Assembly (NCBI RefSeq): GCF_000218485.1
Contig: NZ_AFPB01000151.1
Coordinates: forward strand, 1 to 32,125
Source of the DNA: Aquimarina agarivorans
Lineage (GTDB): Bacteria > Bacteroidota > Bacteroidia > Flavobacteriales > Flavobacteriaceae
Direction: 5' to 3'
DNA: 32,125 bases
In this document: positions 9,021 to 16,180 of the stretch, in pieces
How the letters are laid out: the number at the start of each line of letters is the position of its first letter
Position numbering within the stretch: the first letter of the stretch is position 1
Program-made: the position numbers and the translations under genes
Notes under the pieces: generated by a model
The model's database searches: none
The model's input: the letters and a program-made list of their open reading frames with translations, nothing else
What the model was told of the DNA's origin: nothing

Positions 9021-9040
9021 CTATTAATTTAGTTGATCAT

Positions 9041-9085
9041 AAAAAAAAGCCAAACAAATCAAATAATTTGTTTGGCTTTTTTATG
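9041..9085. terminator. Bidirectional intrinsic terminator, guaB / YceI gene
   Basis: Perfect 11-bp stem (GCCAAACAAAT at 9049-9059 with its complement at 9066-9076), six-base loop, flanked by an A tract on the left and a T tract on the right. It can therefore stop transcription from both convergent genes. Confidence 0.92.
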
Positions 9086-9098
9086 ATTTAATAATAAG

Positions 9099-9749
9099 TT
9101 ATTTTGATGCAGTAACAGCAATTTTAATACCTACGTTATCTTTAATTAAGTAATCTCCTAATTTAGCAGGATCAGCAAATTTTCCTGAGTTATACTTTAC
9201 ATCCCATTCAGTACGATCAATTTCAAATTCGTCACTAGTAATGTTGGCAGTGTTACCATTTACAGTTACGGTAGCAGGAAATTCAATATTCTTTTTAACA
9301 CCTTTGATAGTCAGGTTACCTGCTATTACGGATTTTCCATCTTTTGGTGTCACACTAGTAATTTGAAATGCTGCATTTGGATGTTTTGCTACGTCAAAAA
9401 AGTCTTCTCCTTTTAAGTGTCCTATTAATTTATCATTATTTTCTCCAGCAGGCAAATCAGTACATGCAATAGTGTTTATATCAAAAATAAAATTCCCCCC
9501 TACTAATTCGTTTCCTTTAATTTCAATTAAACCGTTTGAAGCGTTTATTGTTCCTTGGTGGCCGCCTGTTAATTTATGTGCATTCCACATAATCATAGTT
9601 TGATCAGGATTTGCTTTATACTTTTCGGCAGTAACCACTTGTTCAACAGCTTTTGCTTCGGTGGTTTCTACTTCTTTATTTTTTTTACATGAAATAATAC
9701 TTGCGGTTAAGGCTGTAACGGCAATAATATTGATGAATAGTTTTTTCAT
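9099..9749 (-). CDS. YceI-family lipoprotein
   Basis: A 216-residue lipoprotein with a lipocalin-like YceI barrel; the family binds isoprenoid-type lipids in the periplasm and several members are stress-induced. The signal peptide ends at lipobox SIISC (Cys21). A short charged linker is followed by the YceI domain (about 43-215): IMWNAHKLTGGHQGTI, GNFIFDINTIACTDL, LKGEDFFDVAKHPNAAF and NLTIKGVKKNIEFP are all typical. The ATG is at 9749-9747. A TACTTTTG -7 element on the minus strand lies 31 bases upstream, and a small inverted repeat sits just beyond it. The gene converges on guaB and shares its terminator. Confidence 0.93.
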   Translation of the reverse strand: MKKLFINIIAVTALTASIISCKKNKEVETTEAKAVEQVVTAEKYKANPDQTMIMWNAHKLTGGHQGTINASNGLIEIKGNELVGGNFIFDINTIACTDLPAGENNDKLIGHLKGEDFFDVAKHPNAAFQITSVTPKDGKSVIAGNLTIKGVKKNIEFPATVTVNGNTANITSDEFEIDRTEWDVKYNSGKFADPAKLGDYLIKDNVGIKIAVTASK

Positions 9750-9780
9750 TATAATAAGTTTTTGTTAAAATTTTCAATAT

Positions 9781-9808
9781 CAAAAGTAGAAGTTTTACGG
9801 TTGTAAAA
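9781..9808 (-). promoter_or_regulatory. Promoter and inverted repeat of the YceI gene
   Basis: On the minus strand TACTTTTG (9788-9781) matches the TAnnTTTG -7 element. The inverted repeat TTTTACGGTTGTAAAA (9793-9808, 6-bp arms and 4-base centre) lies immediately upstream, between the -7 and -33 positions, where a regulator could bind. Confidence 0.5.
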
Positions 9809-9975
9809 TCTTAAAATCTTATTAAATTCTTAAAATTAATACGGATAGAGTTAAAAATGAACGCTCTAATTTGTTTGTTTTTGTTGAATTTTAATACTTT
9901 GAAGTCAAACAAATAGTAGTTACTAGTGTCAATTTTTTTACAAAAATTGGAAGAATAAAAACATTTAATGACATG
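9809..9975. other. Divergent intergenic region, YceI gene / grpE
   Basis: AT-rich DNA between the divergent yceI and grpE promoters. Short direct repeats of CTTAAAAT-like sequence occur at 9810-9840. No small gene was recognised. Confidence 0.4.
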
Positions 9976-10009
9976 TTGGCATATCAATTGAATTGGCAGT
10001 ACTTTTGCA
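9976..10009 (+). promoter_or_regulatory. grpE-dnaJ promoter, overlapping sigma-54-like element
   Basis: Housekeeping reading: TTG at 9976-9978, 21 bases, TACTTTTG at 10000-10007, an exact TAnnTTTG. The same bases also fit a sigma-54 promoter: TGGCAGTACTTTTGCA at 9994-10009 has GG at 9995-9996 and GC at 10007-10008, exactly ten bases apart, and differs from the TGGCACG-N4-TTGCA consensus at two positions only. The predicted transcript start is about 40-45 bases before the grpE ATG. Sequence match only; not shown to be active. Confidence 0.55.
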
Positions 10010-10056
10010 AACAATTTTAAGCATCCAAATTTAATTATACAGAAAAAGGAATAGTA

Positions 10057-10635
10057 ATGAGTACAAAAAATAAAGCCAAGGAAACTGTGGATGAAGTGAT
10101 ACCTGATTCCAACCTAGAAAATCGAACGGATCAAAACGAAGTTAAAGAAACAGTAGAGAATAACGATTCAGCTGTTGAAGAACAAGATGAATTAGCGTTG
10201 GCAAAAGAAGCTGCTGCCGTAGAAAAAGATAAATTTTTACGTTTGTTTGCTGAATTTGAAAATTATAAAAAAAGAACATCAAAAGAACGTATAGAGTTAT
10301 TTAAAACTGCTGGTCAGGAAGTATTACAAGCACTATTACCCGTATTAGATGACTTTGATAGGGCTGGTAAAGAAATCGAAAAATCAGAAGATGAAGCCCT
10401 AAAGCAAGGAGTAACACTTATTCATAACAAACTTAAGGACATTTTGAAATTAAAAGGGTTGGAACAAGTTGAAGTGAATAGTGCAGATACTTTTGATGCT
10501 GATATTCATGAAGCAATCACTCAAATTCCTGCTCCAAGCGATGATTTAAAAGGAAAAATCATTGATGTTGTGGAAAAGGGGTATAAACTTGGTGATAAAA
10601 TTATCCGTTATCCTAAAGTGGTTACGGGAAACTAA
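10057..10635 (+). CDS. grpE: Nucleotide exchange factor GrpE
   Basis: Co-chaperone that releases ADP from DnaK in the cytoplasm. The 192-residue product has an acidic, disordered N-terminus (1-45), a long helix (about 46-100, with EKDKFLRLFAEFENYKKRT) that forms the dimer coiled coil, and a C-terminal beta domain ending in the signature GYKLGDKIIRYPKVVTG. A purine-rich AAAAAGGAA precedes the ATG at 10057. dnaJ begins 14 bases after the stop, so both are one transcription unit. No dnaK is in the window. Confidence 0.96.
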   Translation: MSTKNKAKETVDEVIPDSNLENRTDQNEVKETVENNDSAVEEQDELALAKEAAAVEKDKFLRLFAEFENYKKRTSKERIELFKTAGQEVLQALLPVLDDFDRAGKEIEKSEDEALKQGVTLIHNKLKDILKLKGLEQVEVNSADTFDADIHEAITQIPAPSDDLKGKIIDVVEKGYKLGDKIIRYPKVVTGN

Positions 10636-10649
10636 TTAATTAGGAAAAG

Positions 10650-11765
10650 ATGAAAGAAGATTTTTACGACATACTGGGTATTAGTAAAGGAGCTACAGCT
10701 GCAGAAATTAAGAAAGCTTATCGAAAAAAGGCTGTACAATACCATCCCGATAAAAATCCTGGTGATAAAATAGCTGAGGAAAATTTCAAAAAAGCTGCTG
10801 AAGCCTATGAAGTTTTAAGCGATCCAAATAAAAAAGCACGTTACGATCAATACGGACATCAGGCCTTTGAAAATGGAGGCGGCGGCGGTGGCTTCGGCGG
10901 GATGAACATGGATGACATTTTTAGTCAATTCGGTGATATCTTCGGCGGAGGCGGTGGCTTTGGAGGTTTCGGCGGCGGCGCAGGCGGCGGTCAACGACGC
11001 GCTAAAGGGAGCAACTTACGTATTCGAGTAAAGCTCACACTGGAAGAAATAGCGAACGGTGTTGAGAAAAAAGTAAAAGTCAAAAGAAAAATACAAGCAC
11101 AAGGAACTACCTATAAGACTTGCGGTACTTGTAATGGAACAGGTCAAGTAGTCCGTGTTACCAATACTATTTTAGGGCGTATGCAAACCGCAGCGCCATG
11201 TAATGCCTGTGGAGGTAGTGGACAACAAATAGATAAAAAACCAAGTGGCGCTGATGCACAAGGTTTAATTGTAAATGAAGAAACGGTTAGCATTAAAATA
11301 CCCGCGGGTGTTCAGGATGGCATGCAGCTTAAAGTTTCAGGTAAAGGGAATGAAGCACCAGGAAATGGTTTTGCAGGCGACCTTTTAGTAGCTATTGAAG
11401 AATTAGTTCATGATAGCTTACAACGCGAAGGCGATAATTTACATTACGATCTATATATAAGTTTTTCCGAAGCTGTTTTAGGAGGTTCAAAAGAAATAGA
11501 TACCGTTTCAGGAAAAGTACGTATCAAAATCGATGAAGGTGTGCAAAGTGGTAAAATTTTACGCTTACGCGGAAAGGGGATACCAAGTTTAAATGGTTAT
11601 GGTAAAGGTGATTTATTAGTGCATGTAAATGTCTGGACACCAAAGACTTTAACAAAAGAGCAGAAAGCTTTTTTTGAAAAAATGAAGGATAACGAGCATT
11701 TTTACCCTAATCCTGAAAGGTCAGACAAATCTTTTTTTGAAAAAGTAAAAGATATGTTCTCATAA
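10650..11765 (+). CDS. dnaJ: Chaperone DnaJ with a single zinc centre
   Basis: Hsp40 co-chaperone that delivers unfolded proteins to DnaK and stimulates its ATPase. J domain at 1-68 with the HPD motif at 32-34; Gly/Phe-rich region at about 75-116; two C-terminal beta-sandwich domains from about 120 to 345. Only two CxxCxGxG motifs are present (C158/C161 and C184/C187), where the usual type I DnaJ has four. By position and context (KTCGTCNGTGQV, then APCNACGGSGQQI) they match motifs 2 and 3, the zinc-II centre; motifs 1 and 4 (zinc I) are absent. The G/F region is locally GC-rich. Such two-motif DnaJ proteins appear to be usual in Flavobacteriia, so this is lineage-specific, not damage. Confidence 0.95.
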   Translation: MKEDFYDILGISKGATAAEIKKAYRKKAVQYHPDKNPGDKIAEENFKKAAEAYEVLSDPNKKARYDQYGHQAFENGGGGGGFGGMNMDDIFSQFGDIFGGGGGFGGFGGGAGGGQRRAKGSNLRIRVKLTLEEIANGVEKKVKVKRKIQAQGTTYKTCGTCNGTGQVVRVTNTILGRMQTAAPCNACGGSGQQIDKKPSGADAQGLIVNEETVSIKIPAGVQDGMQLKVSGKGNEAPGNGFAGDLLVAIEELVHDSLQREGDNLHYDLYISFSEAVLGGSKEIDTVSGKVRIKIDEGVQSGKILRLRGKGIPSLNGYGKGDLLVHVNVWTPKTLTKEQKAFFEKMKDNEHFYPNPERSDKSFFEKVKDMFS

Positions 11766-11849
11766 TTGATGCTCTAATACCAAAATTTGTCTATATTTGA
11801 TAAAACACTTGTTAATTCAAGTGATTTTCTTTTTCATAGCAATTTTTTT

Positions 11850-11883
11850 CCCATCCTGTTTTAGTTAATAGGGTGGGTTTTGC
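11850..11883 (+). terminator. Probable dnaJ terminator
   Basis: Hairpin of CCCATCC (11850-11856) with GGGTGGG (11871-11877), one G-U pair, 14-base loop, followed by TTTTGCG. The T tract is short, so it is weaker than the other terminators in the window. Confidence 0.5.
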
Positions 11884-12277
11884 GTTTATAGGTAGTTTGT
11901 CTTTAAATAGAAGAAACCTTACAAAAAAAATGTAAATAACTTTAATTTAGAATTTTACAATTTTCGAATGTAAATTTTAGTATCGCAATATATATCACGA
12001 ATACCAATAACAATAGGTGTTTAATGATTAAGGAATGTTCAAGAGTGAATTTTATTGGGAGATTATAACTTTAAAAAATAATGATAAAAAGTTTCTCTTA
12101 TGACGAGTGATTTGACAAATAAGACACACAATTACCTTCACATTGAATTTTTATTATCAAAAAGAGTCAATTTAAGCCTAATTAAATAGAAAAATCGAAT
12201 TTAATACTGTCAGTTTTTAAAGTTATCTTTAAAATGAGTATTATAGTACTTACAAAGTGATGCAAAATAAGTATTCA
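11884..12277. other. Non-coding stretch between dnaJ and mscS
   Basis: About 390 bases of AT-rich DNA with frequent stops in all frames. No gene remnant, tRNA or structured RNA was recognised. Confidence 0.45.
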
Positions 12278-12307
12278 TGTTTTGCAAAACACTACGATTT
12301 ATAGTTG
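12278..12307 (+). promoter_or_regulatory. mscS operon promoter with 14-bp palindrome
   Basis: TGTTTTGCAAAACA at 12278-12291 is a perfect 14-bp palindrome. Nine bases later is TATAGTTG (12300-12307), one mismatch from TAnnTTTG, ending three bases before the ATG at 12311. The palindrome lies between the -33 and -7 positions, where a dimeric repressor could block transcription. Confidence 0.45.
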
Positions 12308-12310
12308 CAA

Positions 12311-13240
12311 ATGATATTAAACCTAGGTAAAATCAATTTCACCTTAATTTTACAGCAAAAAATAGCTGAAAAGGTTGTCGATACATTAGATGAAAATGTA
12401 TGGCAAAAAGTACGCGAAATATTAATTTTTAAACTTGAACTAGGCGCATTTAAAATTAGTATTCTTTCGTTATTGATCGTTATTGTAACGTTTATAATAA
12501 CTAGGTATGCCCTCGGATTGATTACAAAATTAATTACTGGTCGGTTAGAAAAAGATAACGTACCCAAATTTCAGTCATTACTAAGCTTTATTAAATATTT
12601 TATATATGCTTTAGTAGGTGTTGTGGTATTTCAAATGTTAGGAATTAATTTAACCCCTATTCTAGCTGCCTCCGCTGCTTTATTAGTGGGTGTGGGGCTG
12701 GCGCTGCAAACATTGTTTCAGGATATACTTTCCGGTGTGTTTATATTAATTGATCGAACGGTTATTGTTGGTGATATTATTGAATTAGACAACAAAATTG
12801 GCAGAGTGGAAGAGATCAAACTAAGAACAACTAGAGCTGTCACCATTGATAATAAAGTGTTAATTATACCAAATCATCAATATTTAACTAATAGTTTGTA
12901 TAATTGGACACAAAATGGTAAAAGTACTAGAGATGCTGTTACTGTAGGAGTTGCCTACGATAGTGATGTTGAGTTGGTAAAAAAATTACTGCTACAGGCA
13001 GTTAATGAAAATGAAAGTGTGTTGCAATTTCCTGAGCCAATAGTCTTTTTTGAAGATTTTGGAGATAGTGCTTTGAATTTTAAAGTGATGTATACTATTG
13101 GGAATAGTTTTACTGGGGCTACACCCCGAAGTGAAATTCGCTTTACTATAACAAAGTTGTTTAGAGAATATAATATTCAAATTCCTTTTCCACAACGTGA
13201 AGTACGCGTGTTTCAGGATCAAGGAACTAATAAAATATAA
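12311..13240 (+). CDS. MscS-family mechanosensitive ion channel
   Basis: Inner-membrane channel that opens under membrane tension to release solutes on osmotic downshift. A 309-residue protein with three membrane segments (about 48-70, 92-112, 117-148). The third is the pore helix, rich in Gly and Ala (LAASAALLVGVGLALQTLFQ), followed by DILSGVFILIDR. The cytoplasmic beta domain contains VGDIIELDNKIGRVEEIKLRTT and IPNHQYLTNSLYNWT, both family hallmarks. The ATG at 12311 was preferred over a TTG two codons upstream that is part of the promoter. It is the first gene of a four-gene operon; the next gene starts three bases after its stop. Confidence 0.93.
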   Translation: MILNLGKINFTLILQQKIAEKVVDTLDENVWQKVREILIFKLELGAFKISILSLLIVIVTFIITRYALGLITKLITGRLEKDNVPKFQSLLSFIKYFIYALVGVVVFQMLGINLTPILAASAALLVGVGLALQTLFQDILSGVFILIDRTVIVGDIIELDNKIGRVEEIKLRTTRAVTIDNKVLIIPNHQYLTNSLYNWTQNGKSTRDAVTVGVAYDSDVELVKKLLLQAVNENESVLQFPEPIVFFEDFGDSALNFKVMYTIGNSFTGATPRSEIRFTITKLFREYNIQIPFPQREVRVFQDQGTNKI

Positions 13241-13243
13241 GGT

Positions 13244-14407
13244 ATGTCAAAAATATTAATTATTGAAGATGAAGCGGCCATTCGTAGAGTATTGGTGAAA
13301 ATTCTTTCGGAAGAAAGTGATTCTTATAAGGTTTTTGAGGCTGGTGATGGATTGGCAGGGGTGGAACTTATTAAAAAAGAAGATTTTGACTTAGTGCTGT
13401 GCGATATTAAAATGCCAAAAATGGATGGTATTGAAGTGTTGGAAGCTATCAACAAAATTAAACCAGAAATACCAATGGTAATGATTTCAGGTCATGGTGA
13501 CTTGGAAACTGCTGTAAATACCATGCGGCTTGGTGCTTTTGATTATATTTCAAAACCACCTGATTTAAATAGGCTGCTGAATACCGTACGAAATGCGTTA
13601 GATCGTAAGGAACTTGTTGTTGAAAATAAACGACTGAAAAAGAAAGTTTCAAAGAATTATGAAATGATAGGCAGTTCCAATGCCATTTCTGAGATAAAAG
13701 AAATTATTGAAAAAGTAGCTCCTACGGAAGCAAGAGTTCTAGTAACTGGACAAAACGGAACAGGAAAGGAGTTAGTAGCGCATTGGTTACATGAAAAAAG
13801 CGAACGCGCTAAAGGTCCTTTTATTGAAGTAAATTGTGCGGCAATACCTTCGGAATTAATTGAAAGCGAATTATTTGGTCATGTTAAGGGGGCTTTTACT
13901 TCAGCAAATAAAGACCGAGCAGGCAAATTTGAGGCAGCTAATGGAGGGACCATATTTTTAGATGAAATAGGTGATATGAGCCTTTCTGCGCAAGCAAAAG
14001 TGTTAAGAGCTTTACAGGAAAGTAAGGTTCAACGTGTAGGAAGCGACAAAGATATCAAAGTGAACGTTCGTGTAGTAGCAGCTACTAATAAAAATTTAAA
14101 AATTGAAATTGAGGATAAAAAATTTCGAGAAGATTTATACCATCGTTTGGCTGTAATTTTAATTAAAGTACCGGCTCTTAATGATCGGAGAGATGATATT
14201 CCTGAATTAATTGGGCATTTTTCAAAAAAAATTGCAGAAAGTCAAGGAACAATTCCAAAAGTATTTTCGGAATCTGCAATCAAATTATTGCAAAAATACG
14301 ATTGGACAGGAAACATTAGGGAGTTACGAAATGTAGTTGAGCGTTTACTCATTTTAGGAGAAAAAGAAATTAGTGAAAATGATGTAAAATTATTCGCATC
14401 TAAATAA
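13244..14407 (+). CDS. Sigma-54-type response regulator lacking a DNA-binding domain
   Basis: Response regulator of the NtrC type. The receiver domain (1-120) has acidic pocket residues E9-D10, phosphoacceptor D54 (LCDIKMP), S82 and K104. The AAA+ domain (about 140-375) has Walker A GQNGTGKE at 169-176, GAFTSA at 216-221 in place of GAFTGA in the sigma-54 contact loop, Walker B FLDE (D240-E241), and sensor II GNIRELRN at 356-363. The protein stops at residue 387, right after the helical subdomain, so the usual C-terminal Fis-type helix-turn-helix is absent. The next gene starts directly after the stop and codes for a secreted protein, so nothing has been split off. It probably acts from solution on sigma-54 RNA polymerase. 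No sensor kinase is adjacent. Confidence 0.93.
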   Translation: MSKILIIEDEAAIRRVLVKILSEESDSYKVFEAGDGLAGVELIKKEDFDLVLCDIKMPKMDGIEVLEAINKIKPEIPMVMISGHGDLETAVNTMRLGAFDYISKPPDLNRLLNTVRNALDRKELVVENKRLKKKVSKNYEMIGSSNAISEIKEIIEKVAPTEARVLVTGQNGTGKELVAHWLHEKSERAKGPFIEVNCAAIPSELIESELFGHVKGAFTSANKDRAGKFEAANGGTIFLDEIGDMSLSAQAKVLRALQESKVQRVGSDKDIKVNVRVVAATNKNLKIEIEDKKFREDLYHRLAVILIKVPALNDRRDDIPELIGHFSKKIAESQGTIPKVFSESAIKLLQKYDWTGNIRELRNVVERLLILGEKEISENDVKLFASK

Positions 14408-14917
14408 ATGAAGTTATTTTTTAAAGTTATTACATTTTTGGTAGTAAACATTACCTTTAGCCAACACGAACCTGGAGCTTGGGTAGTGGGGTTTAATGGA
14501 GCAGCCAAGGTAGATCGTATAGCTGACTTTGGTGGAAATTTACAAGTGCATTATGCGCCTAATTGTTACTCTAGCTATATAGCTGAGGTTGGAGGGATTT
14601 TAACTAATAACGGTATTGTGCCTGAATTAAATATGACAATTAATTCAATTATGTTTAATTTTAAAACATGGATGGTCACTGGAGGAATGGGACTTGTACT
14701 CAATACAGCCAAGTTAACAAAAGAGGAAAGAGACGACGCTATTTTTGCTTTTTCTAACGAAAATGCAAATTTTGGTGCTTTATTAAAAATTAGAACATTA
14801 ATTCCTATTACCAGATGGTGGCATTTTAGCACAGCATTTAATTTTAAAACTATTGGAGGCAATTTTTCTACGGTAAACGTAGGTTTAATTTATGAGTTTC
14901 CATTAAATGGATATTAG
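14408..14917 (+). CDS. Small secreted, probably outer-membrane protein
   Basis: A 169-residue protein of unrecognised family. Residues 1-18 form a signal peptide (FFKVITFLVVNITFSQ). The mature part consists of alternating polar and hydrophobic strands (GFNGAAKVDRIADFGGN, WMVTGGMGLVLNT, HFSTAFNFKTIGG) and ends in STVNVGLIYEFPLNGY. This fits a small eight-strand outer-membrane barrel, but that is an inference from pattern only. The ATG follows the response regulator stop without a gap, and the ppk2 gene follows directly, so it is an inner gene of the mscS operon. Confidence 0.7.
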   Translation: MKLFFKVITFLVVNITFSQHEPGAWVVGFNGAAKVDRIADFGGNLQVHYAPNCYSSYIAEVGGILTNNGIVPELNMTINSIMFNFKTWMVTGGMGLVLNTAKLTKEERDDAIFAFSNENANFGALLKIRTLIPITRWWHFSTAFNFKTIGGNFSTVNVGLIYEFPLNGY

Positions 14918-14918
14918 T

Positions 14919-15786
14919 ATGAAAGTAATAAAGGCTACAAATAATTTCAATATATCAAAAGCAACAACTAAAATTGATACTGAGTTATCCAATGAACAAT
15001 TAAAAGATGAATTAAAAAAAATTCGCAAAAAACTAGGGAAACTTCAGGACACTTTATATGCACACGGTAAGTACGCTGTGTTGGTGTGTTTGCAAGGTAT
15101 GGATACCGCGGGTAAGGATAGTTTAATTCGAGAAGTATTTAAGGCTTTCAATTCGAGCGGAATTATAGTGCACAGTTTTAAAGTGCCAACCACTCTTGAA
15201 AAAAATCATGACTACCTATGGCGACATTATATTGCCTTGCCAGCCAGAGGGAAGTTTGGTATTTTTAATAGGACACATTATGAAAATGTGTTGGTAACAA
15301 GAGTGCACCCTGAATATATTTTAGGAGAAAACATACCAAACATCAATTCCGTAGCGGATGTTAATGAAGATTTTTGGAAACAACGTTTTAATCAAATTAA
15401 TAATTTTGAAAAGCATTTGACGGAAAACGGAACGTTAATTTTCAAATTCTTTTTAAACTTATCAAAAGAAGAACAAAAAAATAGATTGTTAAGAAGGCTC
15501 GAGAAAAAAGGATAAAAATTGGAAATTTTCGCCATCAGATCTTAATGAAAGAAAATTGTGGGATAACTATCAGAAATGTTATGAAGATGCGATAAAAAAC
15601 ACGTCAACAACCCATGCGCCTTGGTACATTATTCCGGCCGATAACAAACCAATGGCTCGATATATGGTAGCTAAAACACTTTACGATCATTTAAAAACCT
15701 ATAACGATATACAAGAACCTGAATTAGAGCAATCTGTGATTTTAGAACTCAGAAATTACTTACATCAGTTAAAAAGCGAAAAATAA
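14919..15786 (+). pseudogene. PPK2-family polyphosphate kinase with one frameshift
   Basis: Phosphotransferase that uses polyphosphate to phosphorylate nucleotides (or makes polyphosphate). The first part has Walker A GMDTAGKD (60-67), then SFKVPTTLEKNHDYLWRHY, FNRTHYENVLVTRVHPE and FFLNLSKEEQKNRLLRRLEKK. At A6GG (15504-15511) the frame runs into TAA at 15513-15515. One base fewer continues as DKNWKFSPSDLNERKLWDNY and then the lid segment THAPWYIIPADNKPMARY, to a stop at 15784-15786. Both halves align to one intact PPK2, so a single extra base separates them. It could be a true mutation, an assembly error in a homopolymer, or slippage. The ATG at 14919 follows the previous stop by one base; an earlier ATG at 14907 overlaps that gene. 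Confidence 0.88.
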
Positions 15787-15857
15787 TCTTTTAACATTTT
15801 GATAGTTTTAACGGTTTAAACTTATTTATATTACACTTTTATTTGACTATTATTGCC

Positions 15858-15898
15858 AAATCTGCATTTTGTATTCGACGAAATGCAGATTTTCTTTT
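15858..15898 (+). terminator. Strong intrinsic terminator of the mscS-ppk2 operon
   Basis: Perfect 12-bp stem AAATCTGCATTT (15858-15869) with its complement at 15881-15892 and an 11-base loop, followed by TTTCTTTT. It closes the operon 70 bases after ppk2. Confidence 0.9.
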
Positions 15899-15900
15899 AA

Positions 15901-16180
15901 GTACTTTTTCTTTTTCTAATTAATATTTAAAAAAAGAATTGTGCAATATTTATATAGTATGTGTTTTCTCTATTTGACACTAGCGACGAAAATGTTTTCG
16001 TAAATCATATTGTGTTGAAAAACAATTTTTTATGAAGGAAAAGTATTACATTTTTTACAGTAAGAAAATTCTTTCATTTCAAAATTAAGTTACGATAAAA
16101 ATGAATCTATTTTTAAACTTAGACGGAAAGTTAAAAATCACAAACTTTTCAAAACATTATTATAACTTAAAATTAAATTT
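15901..16180 (+). promoter_or_regulatory. Upstream region of the GH9-GH48 gene with palindrome
   Basis: About 280 AT-rich bases. TTGACA at 15974-15979 may be a -33 element. ACGAAAATGTTTTCGT at 15986-16001 has 7-bp arms around TG and resembles operators of LacI-type regulators in spacing and A/T layout. No exact TAnnTTTG was found, so the start of transcription is uncertain. A long leader of up to about 150 bases would precede the ATG at 16181. Confidence 0.4.
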
